A stretch of DNA of 46,256 bases from Gemmatales bacterium (GCA_025056555.1 JANWVZ010000004.1:1-46256); one strand, 5' to 3'. Shown: positions 28,797 to 38,737, numbered from the stretch's first letter. Program-made: numbers and translations. The notes: a model not told the origin generated them from the letters alone.

Positions 28797-31700
28797 ATGA
28801 GCGAGCAACGCCCGCAGTGGCAAAAACGCCTGGCCGCCATTGAGCCATCTGTTCTCCTCGTCGAAGCGCCGCTGCTGCGACGCATCGCCCGCGTTTCCCA
28901 ACAGATCTCTGCTCTCGCGTGGCGTGTTCCTCATCAGGACGTTTACGTTCTGGACCGGGAACGCCTGCTCGACTTGGCCACCGAAAGTGAGTTAGGCATC
29001 AACAAACCAGGCGACTTGCGCCCACAAGTGGTTCTGGTGGCCTGGCCTCCTGGGGAACACGCCGAAGACGCCTTAGCGGGGCTGTTATTACGCAGGCTCG
29101 TCCATGGTTGGGTCGAGCTGCATTGGCGGAGCGTTCCTGAGGAACAACAAAACCGCCTGGCTTGGCAACGGGTGCAACAATTAGGTGGTGCCGAATGGGA
29201 AGAAATTGTCGCTGTCGCTGATCAGGACGGCTGGCTGCCTCGCCACGGTCTCCCCGATTATGCGATTTATCGCGAGTTCGCCGCACACTGGTGGGAGCTT
29301 CGCCTCGCCTGTCCCCAACGTCTGCCGTTGTGGTTTCCCACCTTGGCGCCGCAAGCGCAGCGGATTGACGAAGTATTGCTCCAGGACGTGGACATCCCGC
29401 AGCTTCAGCGGAAATTACGGCAAGCGCACTGGCCCATGCCCCAGGAGCTGAACCCGAAGGAGCATAGTCGGGAGGCAACCGTTTCTGCGTCGGCTCAAGC
29501 CCAGTCACGCGAGGCACCATCGAACAAATCGCCCACCGGGCCAGGAGAGGTTTTCGTAAAGTCACTGGCTGCTAATCCCGCTCAGTCGGCAGAACCAGTG
29601 GTGATTCGCGATAGCAGCGCCTGGCCGCGAGTCGAGGCCGCCGCCAAGAAAGGCAACGTCGTGCGCGCGGCTTTATTATGTTGGCAAGTGTCGCTGACAT
29701 TGCCCGCATCTTTCCGACCGCTTTGGCAACGCGAAGCGCGGCATTTTCTTGGCGAATTAGCACAGCGTTTGGCCTCGATATTCCCCCCGTTGAGTCAGAC
29801 GTTGGAAGAACAACTAGCCGAGAAAGACACTTGGCACAACACTTTGTGCGCTTTATTGCCTGCCGCGGCGGAACAAGGCTACTTTTCGCAGGAAGCGCGG
29901 GTGCTTTATGATTTGCAACGCCTAGCCGAAGACGCTCAGCGCGGCGTTTACGTGGTGGACTTGGCCGGTTGGCTCCGCACCTGGGGCAGTTTAGCTTGGC
30001 GGCGGCAACAACCGTTACTGCAACAGTTCCTCGTGCTGCGCCGGTTGCGTTCAGCGCGCCACCGCTTGGCGCTGTGCTCCCTTGATGACGCGATGCGCCT
30101 TCGCCTAGCCACGCTATTGGAGTCGGCCATCCATGAATGGGAAATGCGTTTGCGCCAGCTGGTCGGGCCTATCTTACGCCGCGTGCTCCACGACGTCGGA
30201 CTGGTGCCCCACAATCTCGCCGAGCAAATTGAGCTGGAACGCTTAGTTCAAGAGCTCGCTGACCGGGTGGTCGAAACGGGCCATATCCGCTTAGGTCAAC
30301 TTCGCGATGCCATTTCCCGCAGCCAGTTGAAGTTACCCGACCTGCGCGGGCCTAGCGAATGGTGGCGCGGCGATCCGTTGCTGGCCGCAGACAAACGTCT
30401 GGCGCACGAACTAGACGGCATCTATCGCCGTGGCGAAGTTTACCTGCGCTGGTTCCAGCGGTTCAGCTCGCTGTTTTTCGGCACCTGGCTCGGCCGCCTG
30501 CTCAGTTTATTCCTGATCCTGCCGTTCCTCGGCGCCTACATTATCCTCGAAGGTATAGACCACGTCCTAGTGCATCCCCTCGCAGGCCTATGGGGGCTGG
30601 ACTTCCACATCTCAGGGCGCTTCCAAGTGTTCGCCTTAGGGGCGTTCCTTGTCGGCGTGATTAACTTGGTCCAGTTTCGTCGCGTCGTGGTTCGCTGGTG
30701 CCGATTAGGTTTCCGCGGACTCCGTTGGCTCTTGTGGGACTTACCCCGACGAGTACTGCGTTGGCCGCCGCTTTTGCGCCTTTGGCAGTCCACGCCCTTG
30801 GTCATCTTCCGCCGACATTTGATTCTGCCCTTGGCCTTAGCCACAGGAACATTGGCTGCATGTGCCTGGTGGGAGGTGGAAGGCAACTGGTTACAACTTT
30901 CCGTTGGATTGGCGGCGCTCTTCGGTCTGATGGTTACCCTGACCCGCGAGGGCCACATTGCCCTGGCTACTTGTGGCGACTACCTCGCCTGGACGTTTCG
31001 CTATCTGAGTCTGGAATGGATCACGCTTAGTTTGCAATGGATCCTGGCGTTATTTCAACGCCTGCTCAATTACGTCGAGCGGTTGCAGTATCGCATAGAC
31101 GAGTGGCTCCGCTATCGTGGTGGAGAATCCCGCTGGCGCTTGGTCTGGAAAGCGCTGGCCTCGCTGGTGTGGAGCTGGTTGGCCTATATCCTGCGCTTCA
31201 GCGTCTATCTGCTTATTGAGCCGCAAATCAACCCGATTAAGCACTTCCCCGTGGTTACCGTATCACACAAATTGCTGCTGGCGGGCCTACCGATTTTTAC
31301 CGTATGGACGTTGAATCTCCTCGGCTGGGAACCGAACGACGTCAACAAGGCTAAGGCCGCCGCTTTGGTGACGTCCATCATCTGGGCCATTCCCGGCGTG
31401 TTCGGTTTCCTCGCCTGGGAACTGAAGGAAAACTGGAAACTCTACCAAGCCAATCGGAGCGCGACCTTGCGTCCGTTGCATATTGGTCATCACGGGGAAA
31501 CTGTCGCCCAGTTTCTGCGTCCCGGCGTGCATTCGGGGACGTTGCGCAAATTCTTCCGTCAAGGCCGCAGAATCTTTGCCGACCAGGCCACAACTACTTC
31601 GCCGCACTCCTCGGCTCGTTGGCACCGTCAGCGCCATCACCATCAGGAAACCCTTCACGCCTTCGTCGAACGCAATTTTGTACGGCTCCTGCGTCACTGC

Positions 31701-32264
31701 CCTGATTGGACTGGCCCAGCTCTCGAAGTGAAAGATGTCGAATTGGGCGTCAGCACCATCACCGTCCACATCGCCTCTCATCCGCGGGAACGCACGGAAC
31801 GAGCAAGTGACCTGACCATGGGCGTACTGCGGATTAGTTGTCAAGGCGGCTGGATCGTGGCCGAGTGGTTACAACCCGGTTGGCTCGCCACACTCCCAGC
31901 ACCTGCACGCGCGGTATTGCATCGGGCCCTGGACGGTCTCTATCATTGGGCAGGTGCCGAAGTCCTGAGCGAGCGACTGCGAGAAACGATTCCACCCGAT
32001 TACCAATGGCGGCTCGAATGGGAAGGCTTACGGCTGTGCCGGCGCGAACGCCCCGAGCAAAGTGTTCTTTACCCGTGGCAGGAGAGTGGGCCAATTGAGC
32101 CGACCAATGGCGCCCCTGACCCCTGGCCTACGCTTCCAGCCGAACAAGTATGGTACCAGACACGCCCCATCGCTTGGCACGACTGGGAGAACTCCTGGCC
32201 AAGTCCCCGTGAACTCATAGCAGAATCCCCTCACGCATCACAACTGGCTCGTTCCGCCTCGTGA
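28797..32264 (+). CDS. Very large (1155 aa) membrane protein of unknown function
   Basis: Single long ORF whose ATG lies 1 nt after the upstream stop; central TM segments flanked by large soluble regions; no family motif recognised. Confidence 0.8.
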   Translation: MSEQRPQWQKRLAAIEPSVLLVEAPLLRRIARVSQQISALAWRVPHQDVYVLDRERLLDLATESELGINKPGDLRPQVVLVAWPPGEHAEDALAGLLLRRLVHGWVELHWRSVPEEQQNRLAWQRVQQLGGAEWEEIVAVADQDGWLPRHGLPDYAIYREFAAHWWELRLACPQRLPLWFPTLAPQAQRIDEVLLQDVDIPQLQRKLRQAHWPMPQELNPKEHSREATVSASAQAQSREAPSNKSPTGPGEVFVKSLAANPAQSAEPVVIRDSSAWPRVEAAAKKGNVVRAALLCWQVSLTLPASFRPLWQREARHFLGELAQRLASIFPPLSQTLEEQLAEKDTWHNTLCALLPAAAEQGYFSQEARVLYDLQRLAEDAQRGVYVVDLAGWLRTWGSLAWRRQQPLLQQFLVLRRLRSARHRLALCSLDDAMRLRLATLLESAIHEWEMRLRQLVGPILRRVLHDVGLVPHNLAEQIELERLVQELADRVVETGHIRLGQLRDAISRSQLKLPDLRGPSEWWRGDPLLAADKRLAHELDGIYRRGEVYLRWFQRFSSLFFGTWLGRLLSLFLILPFLGAYIILEGIDHVLVHPLAGLWGLDFHISGRFQVFALGAFLVGVINLVQFRRVVVRWCRLGFRGLRWLLWDLPRRVLRWPPLLRLWQSTPLVIFRRHLILPLALATGTLAACAWWEVEGNWLQLSVGLAALFGLMVTLTREGHIALATCGDYLAWTFRYLSLEWITLSLQWILALFQRLLNYVERLQYRIDEWLRYRGGESRWRLVWKALASLVWSWLAYILRFSVYLLIEPQINPIKHFPVVTVSHKLLLAGLPIFTVWTLNLLGWEPNDVNKAKAAALVTSIIWAIPGVFGFLAWELKENWKLYQANRSATLRPLHIGHHGETVAQFLRPGVHSGTLRKFFRQGRRIFADQATTTSPHSSARWHRQRHHHQETLHAFVERNFVRLLRHCPDWTGPALEVKDVELGVSTITVHIASHPRERTERASDLTMGVLRISCQGGWIVAEWLQPGWLATLPAPARAVLHRALDGLYHWAGAEVLSERLRETIPPDYQWRLEWEGLRLCRRERPEQSVLYPWQESGPIEPTNGAPDPWPTLPAEQVWYQTRPIAWHDWENSWPSPRELIAESPHASQLARSAS

Positions 32265-32326
32265 GAACCATCCTGCGTAACGTCGCTTCCGCGCAATTAC
32301 CCGTTGAATCGCGGGGGGCACGTTCC

Positions 32327-34174
32327 TCAATCGCCCTTGGGAGCCGCCGATTTCGCCTCAGGATACTTGACGCGGGCATGGTAAAGGGCAATAAGATTCT
32401 TGCCCAAGCTCTCTTCAATGAGCCGCAATTCGGTCAAGTTCAGACCGCTCTCGTCGAACTGCCCTTCCAGCAAGCGTTTCAGGAGTAACTCGTGCACCAA
32501 TTTTTGCAAACTGGCAGGCGAAGGTTCGTGCAGCGCACGGGCGGCCCCTTCGACCGCATCAGCTAGCATCACGATTCCCGCCTCGCGCGTTTGCGGTTTC
32601 GGCCCAGGATAGCGGAAGTTACTTTCGAGCACCTCGGCATAACGGTCGGCCTGGGACGGTGCTTTCGCCCGTTCGCCGGCGAGGTCGGAGCTTATCATCG
32701 GTGCGGCGTGTGGCGGCCCATTTGTAGTCCCGTTCACTTCCGAAGTTGCGCAAGACCCCTCGGCGCTGCGGCCTGATTCGCCACCACGGAGTATCGGCTC
32801 ACCATTGCCCGCCAATTCGTCCCGCAACTTCCGCAGCGCTTCGCGATAAAAGTATTCGACCAACGTCGTGCCGTGATGCTGCTCGATGATATCGAGGATC
32901 GGCTGAGGTAAGCGATATTGCTGACCGAGAGCGACGCCGTCTTTGACGTGCCCAATGATAATCAGGGCGCTCATCGCGGGCGTTAGGCCTGTGTGGCGAT
33001 TTTCACCCGTCTGATTTTCGACAAAATAATGCGGCTTCAGCATCTTACCGATGTCGTGGAAATAGGCACCGACCCGACAAAGAAGCGGATTCGCCCCGAC
33101 ATGCTCGGCGGCAGCCTCGGCTAACGTCGCTACGGTCATGCTGTGCGTATAAGTCCCGGGAGCACGCCGCAGCAGTTCCTGCAGTAACGGATGGCTCCCA
33201 TCGGCCAATTCCAGGAGGCTGATGTCAGTCACCACGCCAAACATTTTTTCGATGAACGGCAGCAGGCCCGTCAGGCAGAAACCTGCCAGGAGACTATAGA
33301 AAAAGCGACGCCCTGCATCGAAGGCAATCAGCGTCCAAGTCTGTTCTGTGAGCAGACCCACCGCCAAGCTCATCAGAGCAAACACGACGCCCGACCAAAA
33401 GCTCACGGTTACCAACTGCGAACGGCGTCTTACCCGCCGCAACATCAGAACACACGCCACCAACCCGCTCGCCAGGACCACGAAGTGGCGTTCCAGCGAG
33501 GCACCATGCGCTAATGTGACCAGCAAGGCTAAGCTCACCACGAGCAGGAACGCCAAGCCCTGCGGTGTAGCTAGACTCAAGACCATGGCCAACATCATCA
33601 GCGGTAAGACCGCCGCATACCACGGTGCCTGGCCAAATAACACGCCCAAGCCTACGCCCACCACCACACTGAAACACACCAGGCTCAGCTTGCGCGTATC
33701 GTAGGCACAGGCCGGATAGTATCTCAGGGCACAAACCGCTAACAGCGTGGTCACCGCCCCTGCCACCAGCAAAATGCCTAACCAGCGACGGAGATGATCC
33801 TGAAACGTCAATGTCTGTAAATAGGCAGCATGCTCGGCCCGAAGTAATGCCAACTGTTTCTCCGAAATGGGCTGATGAGCCGAGACTAAAACGCTTCCCT
33901 GCGGATATTCCCGCTCGTCCACGCTACGGAAATCCACTCGCGCCAGAATGGCCCGCGGATACACTTCTCCTTCGCGGAACGGAAACGGCGGCCCCCAAAA
34001 GTTGCCTCCCGCATTCACCAGGAGGCTCACCACCACAGTTGTGCCCACCAAAAGCGCCAAACGAGCCATTGCACCCGGCGAGCCAGCCACCCAACGGCTC
34101 GCCGGTGCCCCGGAGCGTCGTAAGCCTGACCAGCGATCTAATCGGCCCCAGCGCCGTCCGCTATGACCGAACAT
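32327..34174 (-). CDS. 7TM receptor-like HD phosphohydrolase (PgpH family)
   Basis: Multiple TM segments then HD domain: HSMTVATLAEAAAEHVGANPLLCRVGAYFHDIGKM...IIGHVKDGV...IIEQHHGT. Confidence 0.88.
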   Translation of the reverse strand: MFGHSGRRWGRLDRWSGLRRSGAPASRWVAGSPGAMARLALLVGTTVVVSLLVNAGGNFWGPPFPFREGEVYPRAILARVDFRSVDEREYPQGSVLVSAHQPISEKQLALLRAEHAAYLQTLTFQDHLRRWLGILLVAGAVTTLLAVCALRYYPACAYDTRKLSLVCFSVVVGVGLGVLFGQAPWYAAVLPLMMLAMVLSLATPQGLAFLLVVSLALLVTLAHGASLERHFVVLASGLVACVLMLRRVRRRSQLVTVSFWSGVVFALMSLAVGLLTEQTWTLIAFDAGRRFFYSLLAGFCLTGLLPFIEKMFGVVTDISLLELADGSHPLLQELLRRAPGTYTHSMTVATLAEAAAEHVGANPLLCRVGAYFHDIGKMLKPHYFVENQTGENRHTGLTPAMSALIIIGHVKDGVALGQQYRLPQPILDIIEQHHGTTLVEYFYREALRKLRDELAGNGEPILRGGESGRSAEGSCATSEVNGTTNGPPHAAPMISSDLAGERAKAPSQADRYAEVLESNFRYPGPKPQTREAGIVMLADAVEGAARALHEPSPASLQKLVHELLLKRLLEGQFDESGLNLTELRLIEESLGKNLIALYHARVKYPEAKSAAPKGD

Positions 34175-34246
34175 ACTCGTGCCTAGCCCACCGCTGCCGC
34201 GCCCTCAAGCCTGGGTCGTACTTCACAGGCATCGTCACTCGCACTA

Positions 34247-35197
34247 TCAGCTCGGGCGTCCTCGGCGGGGCGATTCCTGTTCGTAAGCGTGCACAATCTT
34301 CTGTACCAAGGGATGCCGTACTATGTCCTTTTGTCCCAATTCCACAATAGCAATCCCTTCAATTCCCCGCAAGCGGTGGATCGCGTCAATCAGGCCACTT
34401 TGCTCTTTCTTCGGTAAGTCCACTTGCGTAACATCGCCAGTTACGATAATCTTGGAACCAAGGCCCATTCGCGTCAAAAACATCCGCATTTGCGCCACGG
34501 TCGCATTTTGCCCCTCATCTAGAATAATCACCGCTTGGTTCAGCGTTCGGCCCCGCATGTACGCCAGGGGACAGATTTCGATAATGTCGTTTTCCATATA
34601 CCGCCGCACCCGCTCCGGATCCATCATGTCTTCCAAAGCGTCGAGCAAAGGCCGCAAGAACGGATTGACCTTAGCTGCGATGTCGCCCGGCAGGTACCCC
34701 AAGCGCTCCCCTGCTTCCACCGCGGGCCGACATAACACGATACGCTTCGCTAAACCACTCTTGAGACAATGCACCGCCATGGCCACGGCCAAATAAGTTT
34801 TCCCCGTGCCTGCCGGGCCGATACATAACACCACCTGGTTCTCCTGCATCGCCCGCACATAGTAGGCTTGGCCATCAGTGCGTGGCCGAACGTTGCGCAT
34901 GCCTAAGCTTGGCCCGGCTTCCGTCGCTAATTCGCTACCACCGCTCCGCACCAGGTCGAGCACAGTCCGCACATCGGCCAAACTCACTGGGCCCTGTTGC
35001 CCCATTTGCCGCAGCTGTTGAAACACTCGCTCCGCGGCGTGAACCTGTTCCTGCGGCCCTTCGATCTGCAACGTTCGTTCCCGCGGAATCAATCGCACTC
35101 CCAAGACTTCCCGCACTAACCTCACATTTTGATCTCGCGTTCCCAAAACCCGCATCATCTCGTCACGATTGGCAAACTCCAAGATCGCTTCCGCCAT
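34247..35197 (-). CDS. PhoH family protein (PhoH-like ATPase)
   Basis: VLCIGPAGTGKTYLAVAMAV, IILDEGQNATVAQMRMFLTRMGLGSKIIVTGDVTQVDLP. Confidence 0.94.
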   Translation of the reverse strand: MAEAILEFANRDEMMRVLGTRDQNVRLVREVLGVRLIPRERTLQIEGPQEQVHAAERVFQQLRQMGQQGPVSLADVRTVLDLVRSGGSELATEAGPSLGMRNVRPRTDGQAYYVRAMQENQVVLCIGPAGTGKTYLAVAMAVHCLKSGLAKRIVLCRPAVEAGERLGYLPGDIAAKVNPFLRPLLDALEDMMDPERVRRYMENDIIEICPLAYMRGRTLNQAVIILDEGQNATVAQMRMFLTRMGLGSKIIVTGDVTQVDLPKKEQSGLIDAIHRLRGIEGIAIVELGQKDIVRHPLVQKIVHAYEQESPRRGRPS

Positions 35198-35483
35198 GTC
35201 GCTGGCCCACGCCTCCGTTACTGGTGTCCTCCTCGGCGACTTCGCCCTCCTTGTACGAAGACCGATTCCTCTTCCACAATACGAAAGAATCCTTTGCTCT
35301 ATTTTACGAAATTCTTACAACTCCGCGGATTCAGCAACGCCGTGGCCTCCCCCAATCTCGGACCAAACCTCCTCGCCATTTGCATCGTCATATCCCTGCA
35401 ACATATAACAACACTTATACCGAAGGCAAATGGTCAATGACTATCAGGTCAACCCGTATGATCTTTTTCAGGAGGTCGGTGCG

Positions 35484-36749
35484 ATGAGGATGTATCAGCG
35501 TCATGGGGCTATTGTGAGTCTACTCGCCTTGGCTGTAGCCAGCGGAGCCACTTTGCTCACTTGGCAGCACGGAGCACACAATTCCCTGGCACAAGCTGAG
35601 GAAAAAACTGATCAGGCCAAGAGCGATGTGCAAACCGTAGCACAAGCTAACGCGGACTTTGCCTTTGACTTGTACCACAAACTCCGGGAACGTAAGGGCA
35701 ACGTCTTCTTCTCCCCGTTCAGCATCTCCACTGCGTTAGCTATGACGTCGGCTGGCGCTCGCGGGAACACGTTGGCCCAGATGGAAAAGACGCTGCATTT
35801 CCCCTTCGAGCAGAAGCGCCTGCATGAGGCTTTTGGCTGGTTGCTGCAACATACCCGTAGCGGCAAAGGCTATCAACTCCACGTGGCTAATGCTTTGTGG
35901 TGCCAAGAAGGTGTGCCTTTCCGCGAGGAGTTTCTCAGCCTCAATGACAAGTATTACGGGGCCAAGCCCTTTGCGGTGGACTACATCAACAACACCGAAC
36001 AGGCACGCCGTGCCATCAACGAATGGGTGGAAAAGCAGACGCAGAACAAGATCAAAGAGCTTATCAAACCTGGAGTTCTCGGTAGCCTGACTCGGCTGGT
36101 GTTGACCAACGCGATTTACTTCAAGGGTGACTGGGCCATCAAATTCGACCCCGCAAAAACCCGCGAGGAGCCTTTCTTCGTGTCGCTGAAAGAATCAGTG
36201 AAAGTGCCCATGATGTACCAGTCGGGCCAATTCGCCTTCTTCCGGGAGGCGGGAGTGCGCGGCATCGAGTTGCCGTATGCGGGCAAGGACGTGACGATGG
36301 TTCTGTTCGTCACCGACAAGCTCGACGGCTTGGCCGAGTTTGAAAAAAGCCTCTCAGCCGAGAAGCTGCAGCAATGGCTCAGCAAACTACGCATGGTGAA
36401 CGACGTCGAAGTGTTCCTGCCGCGGTTCCGCGTGACCAGCGAATTTCAGCTCGATGAGGAACTCAAAGCACTGGGGATGAAGGATGCTTTCGAAGCGGGA
36501 CAGGCCGATTTCAGTGGCATCAGTCCCGAGGCTCAGTCGCAGAAGTGGCACATCAGTGCCGTGGTGCACAAGGCCTTCGTGGAAGTGAACGAAGAAGGGA
36601 CGGAAGCGGCCGCGGCTACTGGTGTGGTTATCAAGGCGGTTGCGTTACCCCCGTCATTCCGTGCGGACCGCCCATTCTTTTTCCTCATCCGCGACAAACG
36701 CACCAATAGCATCCTCTTCATGGGCCGGGTGGTTGATCCCCGCTCATAA
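35484..36749 (+). CDS. Exported serpin (serine protease inhibitor)
   Basis: SD aggagg then ATG 35484; signal segment; NVFFSPFSISTALAMTSAGARGNT; NAIYFKGDWAIKFDPAKT; hinge EEGTEAAAATGVV; DRPFFFLIRDKRTNSILFMGRVVDP. Confidence 0.95.
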   Translation: MRMYQRHGAIVSLLALAVASGATLLTWQHGAHNSLAQAEEKTDQAKSDVQTVAQANADFAFDLYHKLRERKGNVFFSPFSISTALAMTSAGARGNTLAQMEKTLHFPFEQKRLHEAFGWLLQHTRSGKGYQLHVANALWCQEGVPFREEFLSLNDKYYGAKPFAVDYINNTEQARRAINEWVEKQTQNKIKELIKPGVLGSLTRLVLTNAIYFKGDWAIKFDPAKTREEPFFVSLKESVKVPMMYQSGQFAFFREAGVRGIELPYAGKDVTMVLFVTDKLDGLAEFEKSLSAEKLQQWLSKLRMVNDVEVFLPRFRVTSEFQLDEELKALGMKDAFEAGQADFSGISPEAQSQKWHISAVVHKAFVEVNEEGTEAAAATGVVIKAVALPPSFRADRPFFFLIRDKRTNSILFMGRVVDPRS

Positions 36750-36835
36750 CGTTCCATGTGCCGATTTGAAAGCGCCGTATTCTACCTGCCGACTAACGCC
36801 TCGGCATTGGACATGCTGTCCATGCTCCGGTCGGT

Positions 36836-37366
36836 TTAGCTCGGCGAATGCGGCTCCGACTGAATAGCTTTTCTGATGGCTTCGACTAACTCGTCCACAT
36901 TGGTCATGTCGTAGCGTACGAGGGTAATTTTGCGACCATCGCGGCAGCGAATGATGTAGCCCCGAACTGAGCCCAACAGTTTATCCACGATTAGGATCGT
37001 CAAGTTTCTTAAAGTTTCTTACCTTGGCCACGAGGGGCTTAATTTCGACCACGTTTTCCACTGTCTCTTCAATTAGTTACGCGTCCAGAACCGACGCCCG
37101 CGGATAAATCTGCCATCGAACTCAAACCAGTGAAAATTGTCCCGTATCTGAAGGACAGGCAGAAAAATCGAGAAGGGTACGAAAAGGGCCAGTAAAGATA
37201 TGGTGATGACATTTATTCCCACGAAAACAAGGAGTACTAGAGCAATCACCGCTGGCCCGAAAACTATAACGGGCGCGACGAATAGGTTTAGCAGTACCAC
37301 TATGAGTCGCTCCCGACTTACGAGATAGGTGGCCACGTCATTCTTCGGATATTGGCTATTCGACAC
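36836..37366 (-). pseudogene. Two-TM, PH-like domain protein disrupted by two frameshifts
   Basis: ORF 37073..37366 (MSNSQYPKNDVAT...FDGRFIRGRRFWTRN*) is followed in shifted frames by IEETVENVVEIKPLVAKVRN and LTILIVDKLLGSVRGYIIRCRDGRKITLVRYDMTNVDELVEAIRKAIQ, ending at TAA 36836-36838. Confidence 0.6.
37002..37021. repeat. Perfect 10-bp tandem duplication (aagtttctta x2) at a frameshift point
   Basis: plus strand 37002-37011 and 37012-37021 are identical: aagtttctta aagtttctta. Confidence 0.95.
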
Positions 37367-37468
37367 TGAAACTGAACCTTAGCCCATCTTAAGCCGCACG
37401 CGGTCACGCAACCATCGCAAGACGATGGGCCGAGTGCCACGCTTCCCGCGGTAATCCTGCGAGGGTGT

Positions 37469-37816
37469 TCAGGAACGTTTGTCCGATGAGCGAAGCTGGT
37501 AGTCTTCAGCCGCGTTATTGTCGGCCGCTTGCTGGTCTGCGAGATCGCCTTTGCGAGGGGCCGCCTGTTCGGCACCTGCTGGGTCAATCCCATCGGTCTG
37601 TTCAGGAAAGCTTTCTGAGGCTTGCTCGTGCTTTTTGAAGAGAAGATCCCAAAGGAAGTTGCCCGCAAACGCTCCGCCGATGATGGCCAAGACGATGATT
37701 TTAGTACGGGGATTGCCATCGCGTTTCTCGATATTCATGAAGACAAACACGGCGGCTAATCCGCCGAGGGCAAGTGCACCGAGGATGCCACCCGGATTGA
37801 GCACGATGTTCTTCAT
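37469..37816 (-). CDS. Small membrane protein of unknown function
   Basis: 115 aa ORF, two hydrophobic segments (GILGALALGGLAAVFVFMNI; IIVLAIIGGAFAGNFLWDLLF), charged C-terminus. Confidence 0.65.
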   Translation of the reverse strand: MKNIVLNPGGILGALALGGLAAVFVFMNIEKRDGNPRTKIIVLAIIGGAFAGNFLWDLLFKKHEQASESFPEQTDGIDPAGAEQAAPRKGDLADQQAADNNAAEDYQLRSSDKRS

Positions 37817-37999
37817 GGCCGCCTTCCTGTTCGTGAATCCACACTCTTATGACCGACCCTGGCTAAGCCGGACGACTTTGCGACGTGCGACTGCCGTTTG
37901 TTGAGCTATTAGTTCGTCGGTCTAACGTCCAGCGTTCCAGTTAGCCGTGATCTTCACCTGAAACTGCCCTTGCTATGCTCGGCGTCGTTCCGGGTCGGA

Positions 38000-38506
38000 T
38001 TATAGTCCCCGCGGATGGTCGACAGGAACAACACGAAAAATGCGCTTGGTATGATATTCATTACACTCGTGCTGGAACGCATCACCGGCCTCGCCTGTCG
38101 CCGGGTCCAGAATCATTTGTCGGTGCAAGATTACGATGTGCGAACCCACCAGCCAACCACGTTCATCAGGCTCGCCCAGTAATTTCTCAGGCTCAGTGGT
38201 CGTGTAATAGCTCAGGGTAAATAAGTCGTCATAGGCTACTAATTCCGCCATATAGTGCTTGAGCTTCCGTATATCCGTGGGGCAGTAGGCGAGTTTCATG
38301 CCAGCTTCGCGTAATGCCTCCGACCACGAGACGGGGTCTTGGGTGTTGATCTTCTCCATGAACTTGTCCGGCGAATCTCCCGTTAGCATGGCCAACACCG
38401 TGGCGACGCAATGAGGGCCATGTTGTCGGATAACCCTGAAGGTTTTGTCGCGGAAAAACGCTTCGTTGTCCTGTGGCCAAAGCCGACATGTGATGTCGTA
38501 GGGCAT
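38000..38506 (-). CDS. Hypothetical protein, possible papain-like/C39-like cysteine peptidase fold
   Basis: CVATVLAMLTGDSPDKFMEKIN followed by GSHIVILHRQMILDPATGE (Cys...His...Asp order). Confidence 0.6.
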   Translation of the reverse strand: MPYDITCRLWPQDNEAFFRDKTFRVIRQHGPHCVATVLAMLTGDSPDKFMEKINTQDPVSWSEALREAGMKLAYCPTDIRKLKHYMAELVAYDDLFTLSYYTTTEPEKLLGEPDERGWLVGSHIVILHRQMILDPATGEAGDAFQHECNEYHTKRIFRVVPVDHPRGL

Positions 38507-38737
38507 GCTTGTCCTCTTGGCCAAACCGGCTTGCTTTGACCCTCGATGGAGGAACCTTGCGATTCTTAGCTATGTAAACTACACGTTCGTGCGTTGCCCG
38601 TTGCGTTGGACATTGTAGTGGTCTACATCGCGAACGCCTTAGTTATACGTACCACAGTCATGGGCGACTGTGCATATCCCAATGCGCGCAGCAACAGTTT
38701 GCGCCTCGGACGTCGCACGATACGCTAGGAGACAGTT

